Notes: generated by a model not told the origin, from the letters alone. Shown: positions 1 to 7,685, numbered from the stretch's first letter. The stretch is DNA of 64,000 bases from Paenibacillus andongensis (GCF_025369935.1 NZ_CP104467.1:569501-633500); one strand, 5' to 3'. Numbers and translations are program-made.

Positions 1-1332
1 GTCCCTTTTCTTAGTAACGATTTCGATAGAATGCTAGGTGAGAAAGCCATTGATAATCGTGAAGCGCTTGTGAATCAAATTGTAAAGGCTATCGAGGATA
101 ATAAGTTGGATGGTATTAACATGGATATTGAGAATGTAGATGCAGCTTATCGGGATAAATATACGGATATGGTCAAAATGCTGCGCGATAAACTCCCGAG
201 CCGGATGGAAGTATCAGTCGCTGTAGCAGCGAATCCTACAGGGACGACGAAGAGCTGGATTGCATTGTATGATTACAAGGCATTAGCCGCGGTGAGTGAT
301 TACTTAATGGTCATGGCTTATGATGAAAGCTACCCTGGAGATCCGACCCCGGGACCTGTGGCAAGTTTACCCTTTGTCGAGAAATCGATTCAATACGCAG
401 TAGCGCAGGCACCAGCTGATAAAATCGTTCTTGGTGTTCCGTTCTACGGGCGGTACTGGAATCAAGATGCTGCTGCAAATGGTTCTGGTGTATCCGATCA
501 GGCATTAATGAACCTGATTGACATGTATAAGGGAACTGTGCGATATGATGCAGCTAGCCAATCACCGGTTGCAACTTTCACGATAAGTCCGACTGATGCA
601 GCATCTAGCGTATATGGCAATAAGCTCGGCCCCGGAGACTACACCGTGTGGTTCGAGAACGAACAGTCGCTCAAAGAAAAGCTGAAATTGGTAAGCAAGT
701 ATAACTTGAAGGGGACTGGAAGCTGGAGCTTGAATCAGGAAGCGTCTGATACCTGGGAGTATTACAGCTTATGGTCGGATGGGTTTTACTTCGCCGACAT
801 GCAGAAGCATTGGGCGCAAGCTAACGTGATAGCCGCGGCGAACCGCGGATGGATGCTCGGCATAGCCTCCGACCGGTTCGCGCCGGACGCGGCGCTCACA
901 CGAGCAGAAGCCGCGACGATTATCGTGCGCGTGCTGGGCTTGAAGGGCGAGGCGGCTGCAATCGACGCCTCGTTCAGTGATGTCCCTGCCACCCATTGGG
1001 CGTGGCAGGATATCCGGCTCGCGAAGATGAGCGGGCTGATCCAAGGGATCAGCAGCGAACGCTTCGCGCCGGATCAGATCATGACGCGGGAGCAGATGAG
1101 TGTGCTGCTCTCCCGCGCTTTGAAGTTGACTTCGCAGGCTGGCGGCGGAGCCGCTGCGAAGGGCTTCACCGACGTGCCGGCAGGCAGCTGGTCGGCGGAG
1201 GCCATCGCTGCGATGAGCAGCAATGGCCTTGTCGACGGCTACGCGGACGGCACGTTCCGCCCGAGCGCGTCCTTGACGCGCGGGGAGATGGCGGCGCTGC
1301 TCAGCCGCGCCCAGCCGCTGCTCACGAAGTGA
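1..1332 (+). CDS. GH18 family hydrolase with three C-terminal SLH domains (5' partial)
   Basis: The frame is open from base 1, so the start lies outside the window; the first internal ATG is at 31. The glycoside hydrolase 18 signature DGxxxDxE reads DGINMDIE (bases 109-132), its last Glu being the expected acid/base catalyst. The fold continues through the MAYDE and GVPFYGR segments typical of YaaH/YdhD-like peptidoglycan or chitin hydrolases. From about base 784 three SLH modules follow (DMQKHW, SDVPATHW, TDVPAGSW starts), which in this family bind pyruvylated secondary wall polymer and hold the enzyme on the cell surface. By inference it is an exported wall- or chitin-cutting enzyme; substrate is not decidable here. 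The SLH part is visibly more GC-rich than the catalytic part. Confidence 0.9.
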   Translation, partial: VPFLSNDFDRMLGEKAIDNREALVNQIVKAIEDNKLDGINMDIENVDAAYRDKYTDMVKMLRDKLPSRMEVSVAVAANPTGTTKSWIALYDYKALAAVSDYLMVMAYDESYPGDPTPGPVASLPFVEKSIQYAVAQAPADKIVLGVPFYGRYWNQDAAANGSGVSDQALMNLIDMYKGTVRYDAASQSPVATFTISPTDAASSVYGNKLGPGDYTVWFENEQSLKEKLKLVSKYNLKGTGSWSLNQEASDTWEYYSLWSDGFYFADMQKHWAQANVIAAANRGWMLGIASDRFAPDAALTRAEAATIIVRVLGLKGEAAAIDASFSDVPATHWAWQDIRLAKMSGLIQGISSERFAPDQIMTREQMSVLLSRALKLTSQAGGGAAAKGFTDVPAGSWSAEAIAAMSSNGLVDGYADGTFRPSASLTRGEMAALLSRAQPLLTK

Positions 1333-1347
1333 GCCGGCTTTAGCAGA

Positions 1348-1393
1348 GAACCGCACCCTACTCCGGCTTGCCGAGTGGGGTGCGGTTCTTTGT
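1348..1393 (+). terminator. Rho-independent terminator after the GH18-SLH gene
   Basis: Perfect 11-bp stem (GAACCGCACCC pairing with GGGTGCGGTTC) 15 bases after the stop codon, followed by a short T-rich tail. It separates the hydrolase from the gerP operon that converges on it. Confidence 0.85.
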
Positions 1394-1440
1394 TCATTAG
1401 ATTGTGAGGCTGCGAGGGATATGGTTAATGGTGGTTACCA

Positions 1441-1627
1441 ATGTTGTAATTCCTACAACAATTCGCAGGCCAAAAGGTTGTTTTTCAGCTTGAAGTTGCA
1501 TCTCATACAACATTTTGAGCCCATTTGTTGCAAAATCGCCTGAATGGGGTTCAATTGTTGTACTTTATGCAACAATGAAGAAAGAGAAGTGCGATCTAGA
1601 CCGCAATTGTTGCACTTACTACAACAT
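1441..1627. repeat. Cluster of four TTGTTGTA/TACAACAA palindromes
   Basis: This gene-free stretch between two convergent transcription units holds four imperfect palindromes at 1441-1462, 1495-1511, 1554-1576 and 1606-1627. Each has an arm like TGTTGTA or TGTTGCA, a 4-6 base centre, and the complementary TACAACA arm. Centre-to-centre spacings are about 52, 62 and 51 bases. Members of the same family recur at 10856-10928 and 34089-34221. Function unknown; the arrangement suits either hairpin RNA or a DNA-binding dimer. Confidence 0.8.
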
Positions 1628-1632
1628 CACAC

Positions 1633-2085
1633 CTAAGTCTGCTGGGGAGCTCCTTCAAAAAAACCGACGCCTTCTTCTTTGCCAAGTTGGACAAAGGTTG
1701 TCTTTTCTTTGGGGCCGGGCTTATCTGTGACGAATTGACGGGTATTTTTAACATGGGTTTCGGCACTGGTGATCCGGTTGGAGCCAATGTGCAGCAGAGC
1801 GGAAGAAGAAACGCCTATAATTCGGATGTTCTGTACACAAATAAATGAACCTAAGTTATCCACACACATTGTGAAGGGTTCCGGAGGCTGGGGGATGGGA
1901 AAGGCTCTTCGAAAAAAGGGATAAGCCTGGAAGCTCCCCTCATTCCCATAATAGAAGGGGACTTCGCGCTGGACAGCGAAGACTCTTGTTTTTAGAGCTG
2001 TGTTGATGTTATCGCCAACATGCATGACGCTGCTCGAGCCTAAGTCATTTATATAGACATTGCCGACGATGGATAAGCGACCCAT
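1633..2085 (-). CDS. gerPE: Spore germination protein GerPE
   Basis: The 150-residue product begins with the GerP-type pattern SIVGNVYINDLGSSSVMHVGD, and a second copy of the same pattern (IRIIGVSSSALLHIGS) occurs in the middle, which is typical of GerPE. GerP proteins are made in the mother cell and are needed for coat permeability to small germinants. The ATG at 2085 has a GGAGGG ribosome site about 8 bases upstream and lies 3 bases after the gerPD stop, so the two are translationally close. It is the last recognisable gene of the operon; no gerPF follows, only the palindrome cluster. A perfect DnaA box (TTATCCACA, 1856-1864) lies inside the coding region and may be chance. Confidence 0.85.
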   Translation of the reverse strand: MGRLSIVGNVYINDLGSSSVMHVGDNINTALKTRVFAVQREVPFYYGNEGSFQAYPFFRRAFPIPQPPEPFTMCVDNLGSFICVQNIRIIGVSSSALLHIGSNRITSAETHVKNTRQFVTDKPGPKEKTTFVQLGKEEGVGFFEGAPQQT

Positions 2086-2088
2086 AGG

Positions 2089-2271
2089 TCATCCCTCCGA
2101 TGGAAGAGGTACGAATGGAGAAATGATAACCGATTCGGGAGGCGTGTCGAACATAGAGGATAATGAAATGACTTCTGTATCACCAATGAGAAATACTGAA
2201 GAACTGGCTACCCCGACGATTCGCACGTCACCTACGCAAAGTTGTTTGTTTTCTACATGTAAGTTCAGCAT
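2089..2271 (-). CDS. gerPD: Spore germination protein GerPD
   Basis: The 60-residue product matches GerPD in length and pattern: VGDVRIVGVASSSVFLIGD followed by the characteristic FDTPPES segment and a short proline-rich end. It is a small coat-associated protein with no enzyme motif or signal peptide. The ATG at 2271 follows an AAGGAAGG ribosome site and starts 3 bases after the gerPC stop. It is the fourth gene of a five-gene leftward operon transcribed from the sigma-K-like promoter at 3610-3638. Confidence in the family is high; the biochemical role of GerPD is not known for the family. Confidence 0.88.
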   Translation of the reverse strand: MLNLHVENKQLCVGDVRIVGVASSSVFLIGDTEVISLSSMFDTPPESVIISPFVPLPSEG

Positions 2272-2274
2272 ATT

Positions 2275-3045
2275 TTAGCCTTCCTTCCTTGGTAAACTGG
2301 ATATGTAATTCTCAATTGCACGGAATATATCTTGTTTTGTTTTCTCGATGATGCTGGTTGTCACGGCCTCCAGGGGTTCTTTGAAACCAACACCGCGGTA
2401 CTGATTGACATAAATCTGAATGCGGGTGTCTAACTGTTTACGGATATCATCGATAATAAGGGCTTTGTAATCCTCGTCCAAAGGATACTGATATTTGTTT
2501 TCGAGATTGTTCATATCGGCATGAACACCATATTGCAAGTATTGTTCTATCCTGCTAGAGACCTCCTGCTGAATGCCAAAACCAGAGGTGCTTTCTTTCC
2601 CCAAATCTTGCCCTTGATTCCCCGTCCCTTGCCCCTGATCTTGCCCTTGTGTTCTTACCCCTATTCCTTCCCACGTACTAATCCCTTGTCCTTGCATTTG
2701 ACTTTTTCCCTGCCCTTGTCCCTGTCCCTGCCCCTGAAAAAATGCATTCGCCTCAGATTCAGCATTTTTGCCCACAGAGGCACCATTCACTGTGAGGTCA
2801 TCGATATTGTCAAGTAAGCTGGGGCTGATACCGATGGTTAAGGTCCCGTCTAGCTTTTCGACTTTGAGTTGATCGAATTTATATTCAATTTTATCGATGT
2901 GGACGCCCTTCTGATTTTTCAAGTCGTTAAGGTCCGTTTGCAGTTTGGTTACGGTTTGTTCGAGCTTATCAATTCGCTGCTTCTGCATTTCAATATAGGC
3001 GGAGACCTGCTGGGCCCATTGCTGCCAAGTTATACAATTATGCAT
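2275..3045 (-). CDS. gerPC: Spore germination protein GerPC with Gln/Gly-rich insertion
   Basis: GerPC, the largest GerP protein (256 residues). The N-terminal third is a predicted coiled coil (heptads through about residues 15-45), then the conserved HIDKIEYKFDQLKVEKLDGTLTIGISP segment, and a C-terminal helical region ending at an EKTKQDIFRAIENYI stretch. Between about residues 95 and 150 lies a low-complexity insert of repeated Gln-Gly (QGQGQG) units, encoded by a degenerate hexanucleotide repeat. I do not know this insert in textbook GerPC, so it may be strain-variable. The ATG at 3045 follows a strong AAGGAGGTG site. It lies between gerPB and gerPD in normal operon order. Confidence 0.88.
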   Translation of the reverse strand: MHNCITWQQWAQQVSAYIEMQKQRIDKLEQTVTKLQTDLNDLKNQKGVHIDKIEYKFDQLKVEKLDGTLTIGISPSLLDNIDDLTVNGASVGKNAESEANAFFQGQGQGQGQGKSQMQGQGISTWEGIGVRTQGQDQGQGTGNQGQDLGKESTSGFGIQQEVSSRIEQYLQYGVHADMNNLENKYQYPLDEDYKALIIDDIRKQLDTRIQIYVNQYRGVGFKEPLEAVTTSIIEKTKQDIFRAIENYISSLPRKEG

Positions 3046-3105
3046 CTAGGAAAGGCACCTCCTTCCGGTTTCAATCAGCTTGTAACGCCCGAGTTGGGGG
3101 ATATA

Positions 3106-3315
3106 TTAAGTTGGCGGCGGTAAAGGAACCAGAGAGACTGGGTTCGTTGTGCTTGCTCCAAGTTGTGGCGCGGCTTCAACGAAGCCGCCTGTATTGTACA
3201 GATTAGATAGTGATCGGATAGATCCGGCAGTGCCAATTTGCAGAACGGAGGAGTTAGCCACTGAATCCACTTTTAAATGCTGAATCATAATGGTCTGTTG
3301 GATGGTCCAGTTCAT
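3106..3315 (-). CDS. gerPB: Spore germination protein GerPB
   Basis: The 69-residue product has the GerPB signature: VNSSVLQIGTAGSI-like core (seen as VANSSVLQIGTAGSIRSLS), then YNTGGFVEAAPQ and a proline-rich tail. The ATG at 3315 follows GAGGTG with 9-base spacing. It is the second gene of the operon, 40 bases after gerPA. As in Bacillus, GerPB is presumably a structural coat component assembled during late sporulation; this role is inferred from the family. Confidence 0.9.
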   Translation of the reverse strand: MNWTIQQTIMIQHLKVDSVANSSVLQIGTAGSIRSLSNLYNTGGFVEAAPQLGASTTNPVSLVPLPPPT

Positions 3316-3355
3316 GTTGGATGAACACCTCGCTCAGGTTAATAATGGATGGATT

Positions 3356-3580
3356 TTAAATAATGATTCCACTGGCATTGTTTTCGATTAGGTCAGAATC
3401 ATTGGTTACGGTTGTGCTATAAGCATTATATATGCGAGGGAAATCCCCGGTATTAAATGAGCCTGCACCGGCAAAAGTTTTGGAGGAGCTGTTAGGTGCG
3501 ATGATTAAGGAATCGCCGAAGTGGACGACGGAGCTCGGCCCCACGCTGATGATTTTGACATTCCCTACGATAGATGGCAT
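3356..3580 (-). CDS. gerPA: Spore germination protein GerPA (GerPA/GerPF family)
   Basis: The start is taken at ATG 3580 (MPSIVGNVKI), not the upstream in-frame codon at 3604, because a GGGGGT ribosome site lies 6 bases before 3580 and the predicted transcription start is near 3603. The 74-residue product has the GerPA/GerPF pattern, including SSKTFAGAGSFNTGDF. Its position at the head of the operon favours GerPA. GerPA and GerPF are close paralogues, so the label could be exchanged, but only one member of the pair is present here. Confidence 0.85.
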   Translation of the reverse strand: MPSIVGNVKIISVGPSSVVHFGDSLIIAPNSSSKTFAGAGSFNTGDFPRIYNAYSTTVTNDSDLIENNASGIII

Positions 3581-3609
3581 AGTCGACCCCCTTGCGCTTA
3601 TCACAACTA

Positions 3610-3638
3610 TAGTATATGAGGGTATTCGCCTAGAGGTG
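3610..3638 (-). promoter_or_regulatory. Sigma-K-type promoter of the gerP operon
   Basis: Reading leftward, a CACC -35 element (3638-3635), a 16-base spacer and a -10 of CATATACTA (3618-3610) match the mother-cell sigma-K consensus (AC in the -35, CATAnnnTA in the -10). The predicted start near 3603 leaves a leader of about 23 bases before the gerPA ribosome site and ATG. This agrees with sigma-K control of gerP in Bacillus. Confidence 0.75.
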
Positions 3639-3704
3639 CCCTTGTTTTTCCTTTGGGTGTCACATCAGGGAATAGGCACATATACTGCTAGTGAAAATGA
3701 GGTG

Positions 3705-4169
3705 ATGGGCTTGAGCGGGTTTAATCGCCATCCTTGGCTAAAGTGGGAGCAAGTTGAGAAGTTCCTTGGGCAAAAGCTGCCATTCGGTGAAAAAGGGCAG
3801 ACCTTTCTAGATAATATGACGTGGGCTGAGGGATATGTACAGGACATGCTGAAAAAAGCAATGCCAGGTCTGGATGCCAGTATTTCTTCTCAGGGATATG
3901 CGGGCTCAGAAATCTTTGAGACGCATGAACACGTCATTATTAAGGTGAAGATTGCCAAAGATGAAAATCCAAGAGCGCTTCAGGTGTTTGTGAAATCCAA
4001 TCAGATCAAGCTAACCGGCTTTGTAAGCGGAAAGAACCGAATCCTTAAGCTTCCGACCCTTGTGCAGCCAAGGACGGCTAGAGTGAGCTACAAACAGCGT
4101 CTGTTGGAGATCAAGGTGCGCAAGCGTGGCTTGAGGGAGAATTATGTTGAGGCGTACATCCGTTACTAG
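3705..4169 (+). CDS. Hsp20/alpha-crystallin-like protein, probably spore-associated
   Basis: About 154 residues. The C-terminal 90 residues have the alpha-crystallin/Hsp20 pattern: EIFETHEHVIIKVKIAKDENPRALQVFVKSNQIKLTG, then a LPTLVQP segment and a final LEIKVRK strand. The longer open frame back to 3432 runs antisense through gerPA and is not believed. A GAGGTG ribosome site ends at 3704, so either ATG 3705 (too close) or TTG 3711 (6-base spacing) could be the true start. A CATATACTG element at 3679-3687 resembles a sigma-K -10, so this gene may be expressed divergently from gerP in the mother cell. Small-HSP-like coat proteins such as CotM are precedents. Confidence 0.75.
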   Translation: MGLSGFNRHPWLKWEQVEKFLGQKLPFGEKGQTFLDNMTWAEGYVQDMLKKAMPGLDASISSQGYAGSEIFETHEHVIIKVKIAKDENPRALQVFVKSNQIKLTGFVSGKNRILKLPTLVQPRTARVSYKQRLLEIKVRKRGLRENYVEAYIRY

Positions 4170-4192
4170 CGAGTTAGTAGGTAAAAAGCAAA

Positions 4193-4219
4193 AACCCTCA
4201 AGCCATATGGCTGAGGGTT
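4193..4219 (-). terminator. Terminator for the NlpC/P60 gene
   Basis: Hairpin AACCCTCA.GCCAT with a T-rich tail (TTTTTGCTTTTT) when read leftward. The tail on the + strand is weak, so it mainly ends the leftward P60 transcript and may also catch the Hsp20 transcript. Confidence 0.8.
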
Positions 4220-4232
4220 ATCCTTATTTAGA

Positions 4233-4751
4233 CTAAAGAACGCGGCGAGCTGTCATATAACGGGACGACCAAGTTCCGCTGTGAATGTTAGTAATACGGA
4301 CTCCGCCTGCACCATATGTCTGCAGTAAGTTACCATTGCCCATATAAATGGCTACATGGTTAATGACACCAGGTTTGCCCGGAATAGAGAAGAACACAAG
4401 ATCGCCTGTGCGAAGGTTGTTTCTGGATACATAGCTTCCGACATGGGATTGTTGTTTAGAGGTCCGCGGCAGGTTTACGCCAACCTGCTTGAACACGTAT
4501 TGGGTAAAGGAAGAGCAGTCAAATGTTCGCGTTTGACCCGCTTTTGCACCGAATTGGTAAGGTCTTCCCAAATAGTGTTTACCGATCGAAATCACTTGAC
4601 TGGCACGAGAAGTTGCTGTGATTGATGCATCAATGGCTGGTGCTGCTCCGGCTTGATGAGGCGCACTCACCATTCCTGCAGAAAGTCCTATGGAAACGGT
4701 CAATGCCGCAATGATTAATTTCTTATACCACGTTTGTTGTTGGTTTTTCAT
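4233..4751 (-). CDS. Secreted NlpC/P60 peptidoglycan endopeptidase
   Basis: 172 residues: a signal peptide (about residues 1-36, Lys-rich start, hydrophobic core, AGA-AP cleavage region) and one NlpC/P60 domain with no binding module. The catalytic Cys is in FDCSSFTQYVF and the His in NHVAIYMGNG. The third triad position, 12 residues after that His, is Gln (LLQTYG) where Spr and most relatives have His; Gln or Asn is tolerated in some members. The family cleaves D-Glu-diaminopimelate links in wall peptides. The ATG at 4751 follows AAGGAGG. The leader can fold back on the start (see 4751-4838). Confidence 0.88.
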   Translation of the reverse strand: MKNQQQTWYKKLIIAALTVSIGLSAGMVSAPHQAGAAPAIDASITATSRASQVISIGKHYLGRPYQFGAKAGQTRTFDCSSFTQYVFKQVGVNLPRTSKQQSHVGSYVSRNNLRTGDLVFFSIPGKPGVINHVAIYMGNGNLLQTYGAGGVRITNIHSGTWSSRYMTARRVL

Positions 4752-4838
4752 CTGGTATGCCTCCTTAGTGTTTTCGTAAGTGAACTTACGTCTCTACTGA
4801 GTTAACTGGGGTTCGTCTACAGGCCCAAGTATACCAGA
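4751..4838 (-). promoter_or_regulatory. Structured leader overlapping the P60 start codon
   Basis: In the leftward transcript, TCTGGTAT (from 4838-4831) is complementary to ATACCAGA (4758-4751), whose last base is the A of the start codon. Between them lies a perfect 7-bp hairpin (CGTAAGT/ACTTACG, 4775-4790). Such pairing could limit start-codon access. I could not match it to the c-di-AMP riboswitch consensus that often precedes wall hydrolases. Confidence 0.35.
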
Positions 4839-4939
4839 TGAAATTCCACCTATTATTTACCTTGCAATCCTTTGGCCAGTGGTATCCAAGGTTTTAAGGT
4901 TAATTCTGAGGGAATGATGAGAATTTCATTATAATGTTC

Positions 4940-6307
4940 TTATTGACACGTTTTTGGCAGCGTAATCAAAGCGGAAGTACCTTGACCTAAGCAGCTTTTG
5001 AGCTGAATGGTCCCTTCATGCTTCTGAACGATATGCTCCGCAATAGCCAGTCCCAGACCCACTCCGCCTTGCTTGCGATTCCTTGCTTTATCCGTCCGAT
5101 AGAAGCGGTCGAAAAGGTGCGGCAAATCACTTTCCGCGATGCCAATACCTTGATCAATGACTTCGATAGTGACCCGCGTATTCTCTGTGACGCCGATTTT
5201 CAATACGACCATTTCTTGGCTGTATTTGAGCGCGTTATCTAGCAAAATAATGAGAAGCTGCCTGATCTTAGAAGGATTTCCGTTCATATGAAGCTCTTTC
5301 AGGTCTTGGTCAATCTGCACCGCGATCTCTCTGCTTGACGTAACTCTAAGCGAAGCTGCGGTTTGCTGGGCAATCGGGAGGAGGTCGAAGGTGATCTTCT
5401 GTTCACAATCTTCTTTCTCCTTATCTGTAAGGGAAAGCAGGTTTTGTGTAAGGATCTTCAGCTGGGCTGATTCGGAGATGATGGCTTCGAGCGCTTCTTC
5501 ACGCAGCTGATCATCCTGCAAAGCCCATCTTCGCAGTAAACTTGCGTAGCTCTCAATGATCGTGAGCGGCGTACGCAGCTCGTGGGAGGCATCCGCAAGG
5601 AATTGCTCCTGCTTTTGAAACATTTCCTGCAGCCTATCAATCATTCTATTAAACGTTGCACTAAGCATGGTTAACTCATCATTCGTGAGCTTGTCAGGCA
5701 TGGGGATGTGCCTAAATGAGCCGCTTTTCTCAATGTTTTGCATCGTGGTCACTAATTGCTGAAGTGGTCGAAAGAGCACATTCGTGTAGAAATAACCCCC
5801 AAGAAGAGCTAGTATCAGCGCACCTGTGGAAGTTAATAAAAGAATAGAGATGAGCATGCGAGAGTATTCGCCCAACCTCTGCATGCTGCGTCCAATTTCT
5901 AAAATAGCAACTTGATGCCCTTCTTTGTACACAGGCATTTTCACGAATATAAAAATTCCGTCCGGCGCTGTTTTTAAGATGACCGTTTCTTTATCTACAT
6001 AACTGGCAGGAAATTGGAGCAGCTTGGGGTCCGAATATATTTGATAAACAACCTTTGAATCTGGAGCAATATACCGCAACATTTCTTGCGGAATGAGGAG
6101 CTCCTCCATCTGCGAGTTATTCTGCCAATACTCAGGATGACTAGGTAAATCCTTCAGAATCAAGGTGCGGGCCTTGTCCTTCAGCAGCTCCACTTCGCCC
6201 TTAGTCGTAACCCGAATGAACATATAGTAGACAAAAGTGAAGCTGAAAAAAAGAATCAACATCAGCCCTGCAGAAACCCACAGTGTGATTTTCAGCTTAA
6301 GGCTCAT
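4940..6307 (-). CDS. Sensor histidine kinase (HAMP-HisKA-HATPase)
   Basis: 455 residues. TM1 about residues 8-31, an extracytoplasmic region of roughly 115 residues, TM2 about 148-172, then HAMP. The phospho-acceptor His is in ADASHELRTPLT, the N-box is LLDNALKYS, and the ATP lid motifs are DQGIGIAESDLPHLFDRFYR and GGVGLGLAI. Its ATG overlaps the regulator stop by 4 bases (ATGA), showing translational coupling. It belongs to the broad ArlS/YkoH-like type of envelope sensors. The stimulus cannot be told from sequence. Confidence 0.92.
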   Translation of the reverse strand: MSLKLKITLWVSAGLMLILFFSFTFVYYMFIRVTTKGEVELLKDKARTLILKDLPSHPEYWQNNSQMEELLIPQEMLRYIAPDSKVVYQIYSDPKLLQFPASYVDKETVILKTAPDGIFIFVKMPVYKEGHQVAILEIGRSMQRLGEYSRMLISILLLTSTGALILALLGGYFYTNVLFRPLQQLVTTMQNIEKSGSFRHIPMPDKLTNDELTMLSATFNRMIDRLQEMFQKQEQFLADASHELRTPLTIIESYASLLRRWALQDDQLREEALEAIISESAQLKILTQNLLSLTDKEKEDCEQKITFDLLPIAQQTAASLRVTSSREIAVQIDQDLKELHMNGNPSKIRQLLIILLDNALKYSQEMVVLKIGVTENTRVTIEVIDQGIGIAESDLPHLFDRFYRTDKARNRKQGGVGLGLAIAEHIVQKHEGTIQLKSCLGQGTSALITLPKTCQ

Positions 6308-7065
6308 GAGGGCGTCTGCCCGTCTTTGGGGACAGATTCACTAGCCGAATCGTCCGCTTCTTTGCTTGAGGAAGGTTCAACCTTCAGCAAGTAGCCAATA
6401 CCGCGTATCGTCTGAATCAGCTTGGAGGAGAAGGGTTTGTCCACCTTTTGCCGCAAATATCGGATATACACGTCAACCACGTTCGTATCTCCTACGAAAT
6501 CATATCCCCAAACCTCAGAAATGATCTGCTCCCGCGACATCACTTCGTCCTGATGCTGAATCAGAAAACGCAGTAAATCAAACTCCGTAGGTGTTAATTC
6601 GATGGGTGTCCCCTCTCGCGTAACAGCTCTACTTTTTAAATCCATGGTGAGATTATCTACTTTAAGCAAATGAGGCTGCTCTGCCGACTGGTCCTGCAAG
6701 CTTCTTTGGCGAAGTAGACTGCGAATGCGGGCGAGCAGCTCGATTGTGGCAAAGGGCTTCGTCACATAGTCGTTAGCGCCTTGGTCAAGTCCACTGACTC
6801 GGTCCGGGACAGCATCGCGTGCCGTCAGCAGGATTATGGGGAGGGTTGTGTTGACCTGCCGTATGCGGCGCAGCACCTCTAGACCGCTGAGCTCCGGCAG
6901 CATGACGTCAAGCAGGATAAGTTCCCAGTCCGACTCGTTTAAGGCTGCATTCAGTCCAGAGCGCCCATCTGCTCTTGTATGTACCTCGTATCCTTCATGC
7001 TCCAGCTCCAGCTGAAGTACCCTGGCGATACGTTCTTCGTCCTCAATTAGCAATATGCGGCTCAT
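6304..7065 (-). CDS. OmpR-family response regulator (ArlR/YkoG-like)
   Basis: 253 residues: receiver domain with acidic pocket (IEDEE), phospho-acceptor Asp in LLLDVMLPELSG, conserved Thr in LLTARD and Lys in VTKPF, followed by a winged-helix domain ending with the IQTIRGIGYLLK signature. About 20 residues of Ser/Asp/Lys-rich tail follow the winged helix, which is longer than usual. It is the first gene of a two-gene leftward operon with the kinase. It does not show the 11-nt half-site array seen upstream of the second two-component system in this window. Confidence 0.92.
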   Translation of the reverse strand: MSRILLIEDEERIARVLQLELEHEGYEVHTRADGRSGLNAALNESDWELILLDVMLPELSGLEVLRRIRQVNTTLPIILLTARDAVPDRVSGLDQGANDYVTKPFATIELLARIRSLLRQRSLQDQSAEQPHLLKVDNLTMDLKSRAVTREGTPIELTPTEFDLLRFLIQHQDEVMSREQIISEVWGYDFVGDTNVVDVYIRYLRQKVDKPFSSKLIQTIRGIGYLLKVEPSSSKEADDSASESVPKDGQTPS

Positions 7066-7266
7066 GGCGGATAGATTTCACTCCTAACGGCTCACTAATG
7101 ATCAAAGGTGTCGATTCGTTCTTTATTTTCTCTATTCGGTACATTTACATACATAGGTAAAAAGCGGAGTCTTTGGGGGAATGTCTTGTTAGCGTCATTA
7201 GCCTAGTCCGCGTTCATCCTTTGTGACATAAAATAATCCTAGAAGACTGATGAAGGAGTAGGACAA

Positions 7267-7590
7267 ATGAGTATATCTCCGAAAAAGAAGGTGCGCATCA
7301 AATCCAACCAGAAAGTAGCGATTTTATTGCAAGACCATGATGCTACTACAAGAGTCTATGTGGAGATTCAAGGGGAGCTCAATTCGCGGGAGGTTATGGT
7401 TGAGGCGCTAAAACGTTTAGAAGATGGATTGATCTATGCAGACGTGGATTGTACGGAGTTAATCGAGAGTGAGTATATTGAAGTGTTCCCTAAAAAAAAT
7501 CCGTATCGCCGAGAAGAGGAGGATTTCATCTTCCTCATTGACCGTGCGTATGCAGAAGACTACGTGGTATCCGCCAAAATCGTTAAATAA
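7267..7590 (+). CDS. Conserved-looking small protein of unknown function
   Basis: 107 residues, no signal peptide or membrane segment, evenly mixed charge, with an N-terminal basic stretch (KKKVRIKSNQK) and beta-rich appearance. I do not recognise the family. The ATG follows GAAGGAG at about 10 bases. It stands alone: a divergent promoter region lies upstream and a terminator follows at 7615. Codon use resembles its neighbours, and the only long competing frame is a shadow, so I believe it is a real gene. Confidence 0.6.
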   Translation: MSISPKKKVRIKSNQKVAILLQDHDATTRVYVEIQGELNSREVMVEALKRLEDGLIYADVDCTELIESEYIEVFPKKNPYRREEEDFIFLIDRAYAEDYVVSAKIVK

Positions 7591-7614
7591 GGGTAAGGTG
7601 AGGCCAAATGAAAA

Positions 7615-7669
7615 ACCCCTTATCGATAGATCTGAAGGCCAATGCCTTTGAGAACAGTCGATAAGGGGT
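7615..7669. terminator. Bidirectional terminator with nested hairpin
   Basis: Arms ACCCCTTATCGAT and GTCGATAAGGGGT enclose a second hairpin (AAGGC/GCCTT, 7635-7648). Leftward reading ends in TTTTT, suiting the aldolase-like gene at 7686; rightward reading has a weaker T tail. Confidence 0.75.
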
Positions 7670-7685
7670 CTTTCAGTTGAGAATA

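Noticed and set aside
1441-1627. CRISPR-like look of short palindromes with 30-40 base spacers
   Set aside because: The repeats are imperfect, spacing is irregular (51-62) and arms vary; no cas genes are present, so it is not a CRISPR array.
2521-2817. 98-codon rightward frame rich in Pro and Leu
   Set aside because: It is the antisense of the GerPC Gln/Gly repeat and has no ribosome site.
3432-3704. N-terminal extension of the Hsp20 gene
   Set aside because: It runs antisense through gerPA and the gerP promoter and has no ribosome site; the gene start is at or after 3705.
4751-4838. c-di-AMP (ydaO) riboswitch before the P60 gene
   Set aside because: The family is often linked to wall hydrolases, but none of its conserved core elements could be matched.
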